The notes: generated by a model not told the origin, from the letters alone. Numbered from the stretch's first letter, positions 1-9,448 are shown. The stretch: DNA of 64,000 nt from Aquamicrobium sp. (GCA_019739225.1 JAHHDT010000001.1:558001-622000); one strand, 5' to 3'. Program-made: numbers and translations.

Positions 1-900
1 CTGCCGCCAACGCCGCGCGCCGGACAGGCCGTGAAAGAGACCCGTCATGTGGCGCGTGACATGCACCAGCCTGCCGCCGTTCTCGATATGGCGAGCGGCA
101 TGGGCGGCCATCGCGTCGACCACAGATGGCCAGTCCACCGCCGACACCGCGTCGTTGTAGAAACGCGCATCGACCTCGGCGAGAAGCCCGGGATTGTGAT
201 AGGCTGCACGGCCGAGCATCGCCCCGTCCACCCCCTCGCCCAGATGGGCCAAAACCTCGTCCAGCGTCTGAATACCGCCGTTTATGCCGATGAATCGATT
301 CGGCAAACGCTCTTTCAGGCGATAGACGCGCGGATAGTCGAGTGGCGGGATATCGCGATTTTCCTTCGGCGAAAGCCCCTGCAGCCACGCCTTTCGCGCA
401 TGCACCCACAGCGCATCCGCCCCCGCCGCGAAGACCCCGTCGGCCAACTCGTCCAGCGCTACTTCGACGTCCTGATCGTCCACCCCGATGCGACACTTGA
501 CCGTGACCGGAACCGCGACGGCACCTTTCATGGCTGCCACGCAGTCTGCCACCAGCACCGGGGTCCGCATCAGGCAGGCGCCGAATGTGCCCGATTGCAC
601 GCGGTCGGACGGGCAGCCGACATTGAGGTTGATCTCGTCATAGCCGTAACCGGCAGCGATCCGCGCCGCCTCCGCCAGCTTGGCCGGATCGGACCCGCCG
701 AGCTGCAGCGCAACGGGATGCTCCGCTGCGTCAAAGCCCAGCAGCCGCTCGCGATCGCCGTGGATCACCGCATCGGCAACCACCATCTCAGTATAAAGCA
801 AGGCCCGCCGCGTAAGCTGGCGATGGAAGAACCGGCAATGCCGATCCGTCCAATCCATCATGGGCGCAATTGCCAATCTATGTGTTTGAAAGTTCGTCAT
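1..900 (-). CDS. dusA: tRNA-dihydrouridine synthase A, 3' end beyond window
   Basis: Flavin-dependent enzyme that reduces uridines in the tRNA D-loop. The minus-strand frame is open from an ATG at 900 to the left edge (300 codons), so the C-terminus is missing. The N-terminus reads MTNFQTHRLAIAPMMDWTDR, the Dus family FMN-binding start (APMMDWTD). Later come NLNVGCPSDRVQ with the catalytic cysteine, LWVHARKAWLQGLSP and a GINGGI segment, all typical of DusA rather than DusB or DusC. It is a housekeeping gene, transcribed away from the catabolic island. The + strand reading of this stretch is a shadow. Family assignment is secure. Confidence 0.93.
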   Translation of the reverse strand, partial: MTNFQTHRLAIAPMMDWTDRHCRFFHRQLTRRALLYTEMVVADAVIHGDRERLLGFDAAEHPVALQLGGSDPAKLAEAARIAAGYGYDEINLNVGCPSDRVQSGTFGACLMRTPVLVADCVAAMKGAVAVPVTVKCRIGVDDQDVEVALDELADGVFAAGADALWVHARKAWLQGLSPKENRDIPPLDYPRVYRLKERLPNRFIGINGGIQTLDEVLAHLGEGVDGAMLGRAAYHNPGLLAEVDARFYNDAVSAVDWPSVVDAMAAHAARHIENGGRLVHVTRHMTGLFHGLSGARRWRQ

Positions 901-1238
901 TTTGCCGCATTTAATCAGGGCTGGGTGTGCAAATTCGTCTCTATTGAGCTTCTCCGCCCCCTATTCGCTCCGTTTAGATACCTGACCGCACATGTAGGGC
1001 ACACGAAAATGGTGACCTTGATCAAACTCCCGCCCGGCGCCTTGCCCCTTTGAGCCCGACGCCAAGCGAAGTATGCCAGTGAGACACGTTCCCCGCCGTT
1101 GCGATGCGCAGACATAGGCGCGCAACGTCGACCATGAGATCGACAGCGGCGAACCTATACTATGCGCGCCCGACACGACCAAGACATTTGCCTGTCTGAT
1201 CGTGCTTCACCGAGCGTTCGCTGCCAGGCAAGGTTTGG
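901..1238. other. intergenic stretch without recognisable gene
   Basis: These 338 bases separate dusA from the enoyl-CoA hydratase gene. The short open frames here show no family signature or good ribosome binding site. I see no tRNA, riboswitch, clear terminator hairpin or copy of the island's inverted repeat. It presumably holds the dusA promoter and the 3' end of the hydratase transcript. Confidence 0.5.
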
Positions 1239-2033
1239 TTATGTACCCGTCCAGTTCGGTTTTCGCTTCTCGATGAAAGCCAGTGCCCCTTCCCTGAGGT
1301 CGTGACTTTTTGCCAACAGCTCCCGCGCCTTCTGGGTTTGGTCGAGTATCTGGTCCAGCGGCATCTCGCCGACCTTGCTTACCAAGGCGCGGCTCTCGCG
1401 GACAGCAAGAGGCGCGTTGGCCGCGATTTTCTCAGCGAGCTCAAATGTCTGGCGTTCGAGCTGTTGCGGGCTGGCCAGAAGCGCAAGGAGGCCCCATGCA
1501 TCCGCAGTTGCTGCGTCGATATGCTCGCCTGTCAGGGTCAACCGCATGGCCTTTGCCACGGGTACGGCGCGCGCCAGGCGATGCAAACCGCCCGCCGCAG
1601 CGATCAGCCCACGCTTGACCTCAGGCAAGGCGAATGACGCCATCTCGCTGGCTGCAATCAGATCACAGGCCAGCGCCAGCTCAAGACCACCTGCCAGCGC
1701 TGGTCCCTGCACTTGCGCGATCCAGACTTTTGTCCTGGGCGCATAGACGAAACCCGCAAAGCCACCGGATTGCGTCACCAACAGATGGCGGTTCCCCGCC
1801 GCAATTTCCTTAAGGTCGGCGCCGGCACAAAAACTGCTGCCCTGCCCTTTCAGTACAACGACCCGGCACGAAGGGTCGGCTTCCGTTCGCGCGATGGCCG
1901 CGCTCAAGCCCCGCGTTATGTCGCCATTGACAGCATTCCTAGCATAAGGCCGATTCAGCTCCACGGCCACGACGTATTCAGCCATACGCGTCATTAAGAC
2001 GGCGTCATTGCCTTCCTCAGCAAAATCTTTCAT
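1239..2033 (-). CDS. enoyl-CoA hydratase/isomerase (crotonase family)
   Basis: 264-residue crotonase-fold enzyme, probably hydrating a 2-enoyl-CoA of the island pathway. The oxyanion-hole segments are visible at SSFCAGADLKE (about 67-76) and GPALAGGLELALACD (about 110-124). Both glutamates used by true hydratases are present: Glu118 in GGLE and Glu138 in FALPEVKRGL. Length is normal for the family. The ATG at 2033 follows a purine-rich AGAGGCTGGA. It is divergent from the acyl-CoA ligase at 2365, and a copy of the island operator lies just upstream (2066-2087), so it is probably a single-gene unit of the same regulon. Substrate unknown. Confidence 0.88.
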   Translation of the reverse strand: MKDFAEEGNDAVLMTRMAEYVVAVELNRPYARNAVNGDITRGLSAAIARTEADPSCRVVVLKGQGSSFCAGADLKEIAAGNRHLLVTQSGGFAGFVYAPRTKVWIAQVQGPALAGGLELALACDLIAASEMASFALPEVKRGLIAAAGGLHRLARAVPVAKAMRLTLTGEHIDAATADAWGLLALLASPQQLERQTFELAEKIAANAPLAVRESRALVSKVGEMPLDQILDQTQKARELLAKSHDLREGALAFIEKRKPNWTGT

Positions 2034-2065
2034 TTCCAGCCTCTTTCAACGGGTCGCGCCGATAA

Positions 2066-2087
2066 ACTTATTCGTCGAATAGCAAGT
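2066..2087. promoter_or_regulatory. predicted TetR operator, copy 1
   Basis: Imperfect inverted repeat ACTTATT-N8-AGCAAGT, 33 bp upstream of the hydratase start. It matches the layout of six further copies in the island; here the left half is the diverged one. It lies in the 331-bp divergent region 2034-2364, which also holds copy 2 and holds no gene. Confidence 0.6.
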
Positions 2088-2321
2088 TATATCGGAGCCG
2101 GCAATTTGAGGCTTGGCGGCGGGTCGGGTATCAGCCATGACAATATGCCACCCGCGCGAAGGAATCCCCTTTTTCCATACGGCCTAGCCTGTAGCGACAA
2201 ACGTCGGTCAGGCTTTGCTGGCAAGATGGCCGTGCCATGATCGTATTGCATTGATGCGGGCGCGCGGCTGTTGGTTCGCATCGCCGCGATGCCGCTTTCG
2301 TAGCAAGAAAGCTTGCATTAT

Positions 2322-2343
2322 TTTTGCTAGCTATATAGCAAGT
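2322..2343. promoter_or_regulatory. predicted TetR operator, copy 2
   Basis: Inverted repeat TTTTGCT-N8-AGCAAGT containing perfect arms TTGCT and AGCAA, 21 bp before the ligase start at 2365. An SD-like GGAGG lies at 2352-2356 just after it, so a bound protein would block the promoter or early transcription. A second, closer-spaced pair GCAAG/CTTGC lies at 2303-2316. Confidence 0.72.
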
Positions 2344-2364
2344 ATGTAACCGGGAGGACGTTGA

Positions 2365-3999
2365 ATGGAATCTGCCGAGGCCATGGCGCGCGATCTGCAA
2401 GATTTGCGGAAAGATTGCGTGCTGCGCGACATCATCGATCATCGCGCCGCCGAGTCCCCGGACAAGGTCTTTGCTATCTTTGAAAATGGTTCGCAATGGA
2501 CCTTTGCCACGCTGAGAACAAAGGTGCGACGAGTCGCAGCCGGGCTCCACGCATGTGGCGTAAAGCCAGGCGACGTGGTCGCCGGATGGCTGCCGAACGG
2601 TCCCGACGCGCTTTCGGTCTGGTTCGGGGTCAACTATCTTGGTGCGATCTACGCGCCGATCAATATAGCCATGCGCGGCAAGGTCCTGGCCAACATCATA
2701 AACAACTCAGGTGCGCGGCTTATGATTGCCGATGCAACGCTGATCGAGCGGTTGAACGATGTGGACACCGGTGACCTGCAGCGCATCATTGCCGTCGGAA
2801 CGCCAACAGGCCACACCCCTCCTGCTCTGGAGATCGTGGATTCCAGCATTCTCGATCAGGCTGACGACAGCGGACTGCCGGACGTGACCATCGAGCCATG
2901 GGACACGCAACTGATCATCTATACGTCGGGAACCACAGGCCCTTCGAAGGGTGTGATGACCTCCAGTCTGCATTTGAGAGCGACGGCCACGTCGTTCCTT
3001 TATCTCCGCTCCGACGACCGCGGTCTTTTGAGCTTGCCGCTCTTTCACGTGAGCGGCATCGGACTTGCCTATCGCCTGCTTCGCATTGGCGGATCGTGCG
3101 CCGTCACCGATTCCTTCCGTACGCAGACGTTCTGGGAATCCGTACGCCGCTACAACATTACGACGATGACGCTGCTGGGCGCGATGGCGGAGTTTCTGCT
3201 GAAGACGCCAGTTGCCTCCGAGGATGCGAACAATCCCCTGCGCGCAATAAACATCGTCCCTTTCGGACGGATCGCAAAGGAGTTCGGACGCCGCTTCGGC
3301 GTCGACGTCTACACGAGTTTCAACATGACTGAGGTCAGCAATCCGATCGTATCGGGCCTCAATCCCGATGCGGAAGGCACCTGCGGTCGCGCACGCGACG
3401 GTGTGGAGGCCCGCATCGTCGACGAGAACGATTTCGAGGTACCTACCGGAGCCGTCGGTGAACTGGTGGTCCGGAGCGATGCGCCATGGACCATGACATC
3501 GGGCTACTACCGGGATCCGGAAGCAACCGCGCGCGCCTGGCGCAATGGCTGGTTTCATACCGGCGACGCCTTTCGTTGCGACGAGGCCGGCAATTTCTAC
3601 TTTGTCGACCGGCTTAAGGATGCGATCCGGCGTCGCGGCGAGAACATTTCGACGTTCGAAGCCGAAGGCGCGATCTGCGAGCATCCGGACGTGCGCGAGG
3701 CTGCCGTGGTCGGCGTCCCCGGCGCGGGCGGAGAGAGTGACGTGCTGGCGGTTCTGGCGCCCGTGGAAGGCATGGAGATCGATCCTGTAGAGATGATCGA
3801 ATTCCTTCGACCAAGGATGCCGCACTTCATGATCCCCCGCTATATCCGCATCCTCCCGGAACTTCCGAAGACCTCGTCCCAGAAAGTCCAGAAGCATTTG
3901 TTGCGCGATGCGGCAATCACACCCGACACGTGGGACAGGGAGGCTGCGGGGATTGAGGTAAAGCGCGAAAGACTCATGGCACGGGAAGAACAAGGATGA
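2365..3999 (+). CDS. AMP-forming acyl-CoA synthetase (ligase 1)
   Basis: 544-residue class I adenylate-forming enzyme, expected to activate a carboxylic acid to its CoA thioester with ATP. The P-loop IIYTSGTTGPSKGVM lies at about residues 186-200. The FNMTE motif (about 318), the GWFHTGDAF hinge region and a C-terminal lysine in KTSSQKVQKHLL (about 507-518) are present, so both lobes look complete. It resembles the CaiC/long-chain ligase branch; substrate cannot be read from sequence. GGAGG lies 8 bp before the ATG and an operator copy lies immediately upstream. It overlaps the carboxyltransferase gene by ATGA, implying coupled translation. Confidence 0.88.
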   Translation: MESAEAMARDLQDLRKDCVLRDIIDHRAAESPDKVFAIFENGSQWTFATLRTKVRRVAAGLHACGVKPGDVVAGWLPNGPDALSVWFGVNYLGAIYAPINIAMRGKVLANIINNSGARLMIADATLIERLNDVDTGDLQRIIAVGTPTGHTPPALEIVDSSILDQADDSGLPDVTIEPWDTQLIIYTSGTTGPSKGVMTSSLHLRATATSFLYLRSDDRGLLSLPLFHVSGIGLAYRLLRIGGSCAVTDSFRTQTFWESVRRYNITTMTLLGAMAEFLLKTPVASEDANNPLRAINIVPFGRIAKEFGRRFGVDVYTSFNMTEVSNPIVSGLNPDAEGTCGRARDGVEARIVDENDFEVPTGAVGELVVRSDAPWTMTSGYYRDPEATARAWRNGWFHTGDAFRCDEAGNFYFVDRLKDAIRRRGENISTFEAEGAICEHPDVREAAVVGVPGAGGESDVLAVLAPVEGMEIDPVEMIEFLRPRMPHFMIPRYIRILPELPKTSSQKVQKHLLRDAAITPDTWDREAAGIEVKRERLMAREEQG

Positions 4000-5522
4000 C
4001 TGTTTCCGACGACGGACAGGAACGAGCCACGCGCCTGGGACAATTGCGAAAAGCAAAGGCAGCGCTACTGGATGAAGCACGCCCCAAAACGGTGAAGCGA
4101 CAGGCGGACCGAAACGTCGCGACCGTCCGGTCCGTGATATCGGAGCTTTTCGACACGGATAGCTTCGTCGAACTGGGAGGGCTGGCATTGCCGGCTGTCG
4201 CCGGCATGGAGGGCGCGGGAGACGGGGTGGTGATGGGTTTCGGTCGCGTCGGCGGTGCGCCTGCGGACTTCTTCGCCTACGACTATTCCGTCTATGCCGG
4301 CACCCAAAGCACGATCAACCACCGGAAGGTCACGAGGATCATCCAGCATGCCGCGGCCAACGGCCGTCCGCTCCTTTGCTGGCTCGACGGCGGGGGCGCA
4401 CGGCCGCATGACATGCTCGTGGAGGGACGCGGACCAACATCGACTTTTGTCGACTTCGCGAGATTGTCCGGGGTCGTTCCCCGCATAGGGGTCGTTCCAG
4501 GTGTTGCGTTCGCGGGCCAGGCGAACCTGGCCGGAATGTGCGACATACTGATTGCGACGCGAAACAGCGTCCTCGGTCTCGCTGGCCCTCCGCTCGTTGA
4601 AGCCGCGATGGGGCAGAAGATGACGCCCCAGGAAATCGGTGGTGTCGAAAAACACGTCAAGAGCGGTGTGGTTGACCTTCTGGTGGAAGACAGTCAGGAG
4701 GCAATTCGACTTGCGCGCCGGGTGCTTGGCTATTTCGCCTCGCCCGAACAACCGGTCGAAAGCCCCGACGCGAAAGAACTCCGAGGGATCGTTCCCGACA
4801 GTCCCAGACGGGCATATGACGTTCGGCGAGTTGTGCAGGGCATAGTCGACAAGGAAAGCATGCTCGAACTGAAGCCGTCCTGGGGCCGATCGATCGTGAC
4901 TTGCCTAGCCAGGTTGAACGGACGGACAGTGGGCGTCCTTGCAAATCAGCCGATGATGATGGCCGGCGGCATAGACGCCGCAAGCGCCGCGAAGGCAGCC
5001 CGCTTCATCCAGATATGCGACGCGTTCGACTTCCCCGTGGTTCTGCTTTGCGACACGCCCGGCCTCCTCGTCGGCCCGGATGTCGAAGAGACCGGTCTGG
5101 TACGTCACAGCGCTCGCATGCTGACCGCATTGGCTACATCCACGGTACCCATACTCACGGTCGTCCTTCGCAAAGCCTATGGCTTGGGATACTACATCAT
5201 GGGCTCGGCGGCGTTTCAGCCCGACCTCCTGGTTGCATGGCCAACCGCAGAGTTTGGCGGAATGGGGCTCGAAGGAGCCGTCAACATCATCCACCGCCGT
5301 GAACTTGATGCCACGCCTTCCGCTGATGAACGCAAAGCTCTGCATGGCGCGCGTACTGAAGAGCTGCGCCGCGCCAACACGGCCTTTGCGGCCGCGGAAC
5401 GTTTCCAGATCGATGATGTGATCGACCCGGCCGACACCCGCGCCCTGCTGATCGCTGCCCTTGCACATCGGGGAAGCCAACGAAGCGACAAGCGCATGCG
5501 GCGCATTATCGACGCTTTCTAA
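3996..5522 (+). CDS. acyl-CoA carboxylase carboxyltransferase subunit (CT 1)
   Basis: 508-residue member of the PccB/MccB/AccD carboxyltransferase family, which moves CO2 from carboxybiotin to an acyl-CoA. Both crotonase-like halves are present: the N-terminal half with LLCWLDGGGARPHD and GVVPGVAFAGQANLAGMCD, the C-terminal half with GGIDAASAAKAARFIQICD, LLCDTPGLLVG and LRKAYGLGYYIMG. The family usually has 510-540 residues, so this one is complete. It overlaps ligase 1 by four bases, pairing activation with carboxylation. No BC or BCCP gene is adjacent; those lie at 17.5-19.1 kb. A second, diverged CT lies at 10.8-12.3 kb, so the acceptor substrates probably differ. Confidence 0.86.
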   Translation: MTVSDDGQERATRLGQLRKAKAALLDEARPKTVKRQADRNVATVRSVISELFDTDSFVELGGLALPAVAGMEGAGDGVVMGFGRVGGAPADFFAYDYSVYAGTQSTINHRKVTRIIQHAAANGRPLLCWLDGGGARPHDMLVEGRGPTSTFVDFARLSGVVPRIGVVPGVAFAGQANLAGMCDILIATRNSVLGLAGPPLVEAAMGQKMTPQEIGGVEKHVKSGVVDLLVEDSQEAIRLARRVLGYFASPEQPVESPDAKELRGIVPDSPRRAYDVRRVVQGIVDKESMLELKPSWGRSIVTCLARLNGRTVGVLANQPMMMAGGIDAASAAKAARFIQICDAFDFPVVLLCDTPGLLVGPDVEETGLVRHSARMLTALATSTVPILTVVLRKAYGLGYYIMGSAAFQPDLLVAWPTAEFGGMGLEGAVNIIHRRELDATPSADERKALHGARTEELRRANTAFAAAERFQIDDVIDPADTRALLIAALAHRGSQRSDKRMRRIIDAF

Positions 5523-5523
5523 T

Positions 5524-5545
5524 TCTTGCTGTTTACTTAGCAAGT
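5524..5545. promoter_or_regulatory. predicted TetR operator, copy 3
   Basis: Inverted repeat TCTTGCT-N8-AGCAAGT starting one base after the CT 1 stop and 75 bp before the DctP start. Its position suggests that dctP has its own promoter rather than relying on read-through from the ligase-CT operon. Confidence 0.7.
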
Positions 5546-5620
5546 ATTTAGCCATAGAATCGCGGAAGTCAGCTTTGGACGGGTGGGTGTCCGGCTGACG
5601 CAACCCCATGGGAGGAAGAG

Positions 5621-6748
5621 ATGAATTTGAGGATGATTGCGGCCACGATGGCCGTCACCGCCCTTACGGCAACGCCGCTTTGGGCAGAAACCTACAACGC
5701 CGCATCCTATTTGCCGCCGAACAACGACACGATGAAGCACGGCTGGCTGCCGTTCATCGATCGCGTCCGCGACAGAACCGCAGGCGAGGTCGATATCAAG
5801 ATGTTCGCGGGCGGTGCATTGCTGGGTCCCCGCGCGATCGCGCAGGGCGTTCGGGACGGCGTTGCCGATGTCGGCTACCTGGTTGCACACTATCACCCGT
5901 CTGAATTTCCTTACACAGGCGGCCTTCTTATGGCCCTTGCCGGACTTAGAACCGATCCCGTACCCGTAACCGCGGCAGCCAACGAGCTTCTGTTCAACTG
6001 CGCCCCGTGCCAGGAAGAAATGTCGCGCAACGGGCTCGTGTTCACGGGCGTGTCGGCAGTGACGCCGATGGCGATCATCGCAAATCAGACGATCGAGACG
6101 AAGGATGACTTTGCCGGCTTGAAGCTCCGCACCGGCGGCCGCTTCTGGGACGATTTCGTGAATACTCTCGGCGGTACCCCGGTCAGCCTGCCAGGGGCCG
6201 AGTTCTACGAGGCTCTGAACCGTGGCGTTGTCGACGGTGTGATGACGGTTCCGAGTTCGATGTCCACCTATTCGCTCGACGACATAGCGACGTTCGTCCT
6301 CGACGCCCGCATCGGCGTCACGAGATCGCAGCTGACGTTCGCCTTCAACGACGACGCCTGGAACCGGATGAACGAGGACAGTCGCAAGATCATTCTGGAA
6401 GAAGCAACCAAATCCAACCTCGACATCGCATGGGGATACCTGCAGAGCGGAGAGGAAGCGTTCAAGACGGCTCGCGACAAGGGCGTTGTGATCGAACGCC
6501 CCAAGGGCGATCTCGCTGACGCGATCGAGGCCTACAATCAGCAGTCCATCGATCACGCGATCACGCAGGCAACCGACGAGTTCGGCATCGCCGACGCAGA
6601 GGCCTTTGTCGAAGAAGCACAGCGTCTTCAAGACAAGTGGAACGCCATCTGGGAAGAGACCGGCAATGATATCGAAGCCTTCAAGGCACGCGCCCTCGAG
6701 GAGATGACTTCAACCGTTGATGCTGCCACTTACGGGATAAAGGACTGA
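5621..6748 (+). CDS. dctP: TRAP transporter substrate-binding protein DctP (SBP 1)
   Basis: 375-residue periplasmic binding protein of the DctP family, with a signal peptide ending near residue 23 (cleavage after LWA). The typical RIAQGVRDG-type and DDFAGLKLRTGG segments are present; the latter carries the arginine that usually contacts the ligand carboxylate. It is a close relative of the binding protein at 9514-10647; the two share an unusual CAPCQEE motif. No DctQ or DctM lies next to it, and a terminator follows, so it probably works with the DctQM at 7.6-9.4 kb. The ATG at 5621 follows GGGAGGAAGAG. Ligand unknown. Confidence 0.88.
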   Translation: MNLRMIAATMAVTALTATPLWAETYNAASYLPPNNDTMKHGWLPFIDRVRDRTAGEVDIKMFAGGALLGPRAIAQGVRDGVADVGYLVAHYHPSEFPYTGGLLMALAGLRTDPVPVTAAANELLFNCAPCQEEMSRNGLVFTGVSAVTPMAIIANQTIETKDDFAGLKLRTGGRFWDDFVNTLGGTPVSLPGAEFYEALNRGVVDGVMTVPSSMSTYSLDDIATFVLDARIGVTRSQLTFAFNDDAWNRMNEDSRKIILEEATKSNLDIAWGYLQSGEEAFKTARDKGVVIERPKGDLADAIEAYNQQSIDHAITQATDEFGIADAEAFVEEAQRLQDKWNAIWEETGNDIEAFKARALEEMTSTVDAATYGIKD

Positions 6749-6825
6749 GCTCTCAAAAACATCCCCGTGGGGGCGGTCTCTGATTTCAAGAAGGCCGCCT
6801 CCGTCGCAGCTGCAAGATCCCTTCC

Positions 6826-6858
6826 AACGGCGCGCGGTCATCCGGCGCCGTTTTTTTT
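6826..6858 (+). terminator. rho-independent terminator after dctP (SBP 1)
   Basis: A perfect 8-bp stem AACGGCGC/GCGCCGTT with an 11-base loop runs directly into eight T residues (6851-6858). The T-tract reaches into the stop codon of the convergent tetR gene. It should end the dctP transcript. Confidence 0.9.
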
Positions 6859-7537
6859 AAACAGCGGGCCACACCGACGGTGCCTGGCCCTTGGCCTTGA
6901 GGATCATGTCGATCCAGCCGGTCAAGGGCTCTTTGGCCCAGTCGAGATCCATACGACCACCGGATTGCATCGCCTGGTGAATCAGCCCCCGGATCATGCC
7001 TACTATGATGATCGCCTGCTGCCGGCAGTCGATGTCGATGGGTATTTCTCCCGCTTCCTTGGCTTCGTTAAGATGCGCGATGAACCCTTGGCGAAAGCCT
7101 TCCTCGAGCTTGTTGATCCTGGGAAGGATTTCAGGCTCGACCGTCAATGATTCCGTCATCAGGAAGTACAGCGAACGCAAGGCGGCAGGATGCTCCTGGG
7201 CGCCATCCAGATGTGCAATGATACGGGCGCGGACGGCATCCAAGCCTTGCCGTCCTTCCAATCGGTCCCGCAGCTTCTCCTGGAACCAGCGGTCGATCTG
7301 ATCGACCATGGCAATCAGGAAATTCTGCTTGGTTCCGAATCGTTCGTTGAGCAATCCGCGACTGAAGCCGGCAGTCAGACCGATCTCCGCCATGCTCGTG
7401 GCAGCGGACCCCCGAGCACCGATGAGTTTCATGCCGGTTGCAATCAGGCGCTTGTCCGAGCGGCTGCGCCGCTCGGCCTGTGTCAGTCGCTTTTTCGTGT
7501 TGCCGGCCCCCTTGGCGCTTTCCGTCTTTTCCGGCAT
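6857..7537 (-). CDS. TetR-family regulator 1, candidate regulon repressor
   Basis: 226-residue TetR/AcrR regulator. The N-terminal HTH spans about residues 20-70, with recognition segment AEIGLTAGFSRGLLNERFG; the C-terminal half is the usual helical ligand domain. I chose ATG 7537 over the GTG/ATG pair at 7558-7561 because AGGAG precedes it. It is the last gene of the dctP-dctQ-dctM-tetR operon, whose promoter carries operator copy 4, which suggests autoregulation. It is clearly related to the regulator at 33108-33776 (GLTAGFSRGLLNERFG against GLTAGYSRGLPGERYG), so the two may bind similar sites. The inducer may be the transported acid or its CoA ester. Confidence 0.87.
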   Translation of the reverse strand: MPEKTESAKGAGNTKKRLTQAERRSRSDKRLIATGMKLIGARGSAATSMAEIGLTAGFSRGLLNERFGTKQNFLIAMVDQIDRWFQEKLRDRLEGRQGLDAVRARIIAHLDGAQEHPAALRSLYFLMTESLTVEPEILPRINKLEEGFRQGFIAHLNEAKEAGEIPIDIDCRQQAIIIVGMIRGLIHQAMQSGGRMDLDWAKEPLTGWIDMILKAKGQAPSVWPAV

Positions 7538-7581
7538 TTCTGCTCCTGTCTCTTGCATCACCGCTCGATTGTTGCGGAAAT

Positions 7582-8889
7582 CTATCGAAGGAGGCTGGGC
7601 AGGAATAGAGCAATCTGGGGAAACAACATCAGCAGGGTCAGGGTAACCAGATCCGCCAAAATGAACCAGGTCACACCCAGAAATATAGCCTGTGTCGAAA
7701 CGACGTCCTTCAGCACCCCCTTGACCACGAAGACGTTAAGTCCGACGGGCGGCGTGAGCAGCCCAATCTCAAGCAACTTGACCATGACGATGCCGAACCA
7801 GATAAGGTCGATGCTGGCGCCTTCCAGCATTGGCAGAAAGATCGGCAGGGTAAGCAGCATTATTCCGAGGCTGTCGAGGAACATTCCCAAAAGGATGCAG
7901 ACCACCGCGATAATGAGCAGGATCTGAAACTGCCCGAGGCCCTCGCCTACCACGGCTGAGGAGAGCCAGTCCGTAAAGCCGCCGAGAGCCAGCAGACGCG
8001 TCAGCAGATTGGCAGAAATCGCGATGACAAATATCGACGCAGTCGTGAGCAGCGTTTCACGAAACGCCGCCAGCAGGGTGCGCATGTTGAGCGTGCGCAT
8101 GCCGGCCGCGATCACGAGAGAAAGAAAGGCGCCGACGGCCCCGGCCTCCGTCGCCGTAAAGAACCCGGAAAACAGCCCACCAAACACGCCGATGATCAGC
8201 AATAGCGTCGGCCATATTCTTCCCAATGCCGAGAAGCGCTCGGACCAAGTGACCTGATTGAGAACCCTTGGTGCGAGCTGCGGCTTTATGAGTGCCGCGA
8301 AGATGATCACGGCGCTGAACATGGCCGCCGTGAGGAGGCCCGGCAGAAAACCTGCCAGAAAGAGCGGACCGATCGGCACTTCGACGTAAATGCCATAAAG
8401 CAGCAACAGTATGCTGGGCGGTATCATCGAACCGATAGTGCCTGCCGCGGCCGATGTCCCTGCCGCGATCTTGGGATCGTATCCCTGTTTCAGCATGGCC
8501 GGCGTCGCGATGCGGCCGAGGGTCGCCGCGCACGCAACTGACGAAGCGGTTACAGCCGAGAAGCCGGCCCCTGCCCCGATCGTCGCGACGGCGAGACCGC
8601 CGGGAAGCTTCGACAGCCAGACACGTGCCGCGTCGAACAGGCCATCGGTCAGGTTGGCGTGGTGGCAGATGAACCCCATGAAGAGGAACATCGGAACCGA
8701 TGTCAGCGTCCAGCTTGCAATCACCTCATGCGGGATCGCCGTAAGGACACCCAGGGCGATCTTCCAGCCGAAGATGGCCGCGATGCCGCCGATCGAAACC
8801 AGCCCGAGCGCCACCGCGACCGGAAAACGAAGTAGCAGCAGCACCGGAAGGAAGACGAGTGCTGCGATACAGATTTGTACGTCTGTCAT
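7582..8889 (-). CDS. dctM: TRAP transporter large permease DctM
   Basis: 435-residue integral membrane protein with about twelve hydrophobic segments, the TRAP subunit carrying Na+-coupled transport. Typical segments are SVPMFLFMGFICHHA, PGGLAVATIGAGAGFSAVTASSVACAATLG and GTIGSMIPPSILLLLYG. Length is normal for DctM. It follows dctQ by 12 bp and precedes tetR, in the order P-Q-M-regulator. The C-terminus (TPPVGLNVFVVKGV) is intact. Confidence 0.92.
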   Translation of the reverse strand: MTDVQICIAALVFLPVLLLLRFPVAVALGLVSIGGIAAIFGWKIALGVLTAIPHEVIASWTLTSVPMFLFMGFICHHANLTDGLFDAARVWLSKLPGGLAVATIGAGAGFSAVTASSVACAATLGRIATPAMLKQGYDPKIAAGTSAAAGTIGSMIPPSILLLLYGIYVEVPIGPLFLAGFLPGLLTAAMFSAVIIFAALIKPQLAPRVLNQVTWSERFSALGRIWPTLLLIIGVFGGLFSGFFTATEAGAVGAFLSLVIAAGMRTLNMRTLLAAFRETLLTTASIFVIAISANLLTRLLALGGFTDWLSSAVVGEGLGQFQILLIIAVVCILLGMFLDSLGIMLLTLPIFLPMLEGASIDLIWFGIVMVKLLEIGLLTPPVGLNVFVVKGVLKDVVSTQAIFLGVTWFILADLVTLTLLMLFPQIALFLPSLLR

Positions 8890-8901
8890 TTGGGATCACT
8901 T

Positions 8902-9423
8902 TCAGTGAGATTCGTCCTCAACGTCGTCCAGCGGCCTGCTGTCTCCGAAGACAAGCCGCAATCCCTTGATGACGAGAAGCAGAGCGATGAAGCCGCAGCC
9001 GATCGGCAGAAAGAAGCGTGACGGCCAGATCGGCAGGATAAGCGAACCGGTGACCTTCTCCCGCACATGCGCCTTCTCAAGCGCCTCGACCAACGAAACC
9101 CAGGTGAGCAGCCCGTAGAAAGTCACGCTCGCCAGACTAACGACGCCGATCAGCTTTCGTTGTACGGAAGGTGACAGATGTTCGGCCAGAAGGTCGACTG
9201 AGATATGACGATTGCCTCGCTCGACGAGCGCCAGTGGCAGAAAGACGATCGCAACCATGTAGTAGTAGGTGACGATCTCGGTCGTGCCAGGGATCGGGGC
9301 GCGAAATAGTATCTTGCCGACCACATCGGCAACGACATGCAGCATGGCGGCCATAATCGCGATTCCGCCAAGATACCCGACACCGACGCAGAGCCGGTCT
9401 ACAACCTTATAGATCGTTTCCAT
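8902..9423 (-). CDS. dctQ: TRAP transporter small permease DctQ
   Basis: 173-residue membrane protein with four predicted hydrophobic helices (about 14-36, 48-65, 88-110 and 130-152), the DctQ layout. The signature LPLALVERGNRHISVDLLAEHL follows the second helix. It lies between dctP (90 bp upstream, separated by a strong hairpin) and dctM (12 bp downstream). The hydrophilic C-terminus is short and complete. Confidence 0.9.
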   Translation of the reverse strand: METIYKVVDRLCVGVGYLGGIAIMAAMLHVVADVVGKILFRAPIPGTTEIVTYYYMVAIVFLPLALVERGNRHISVDLLAEHLSPSVQRKLIGVVSLASVTFYGLLTWVSLVEALEKAHVREKVTGSLILPIWPSRFFLPIGCGFIALLLVIKGLRLVFGDSRPLDDVEDESH

Positions 9424-9448
9424 CAGCAGATCTTTCCGGAGTGGTTTT

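Noticed and set aside
31-1053. Long + strand open frame across the dusA region
   Set aside because: It is the mirror of dusA on the minus strand; only the minus frame has a family signature.
2707-4188. 493-codon minus-strand open frame
   Set aside because: Shadow of ligase 1 and CT 1, without recognisable motifs.
5537-6631. Long minus-strand open frame over SBP 1
   Set aside because: Mirror reading of the binding protein; the + frame has a signal peptide and DctP motifs.
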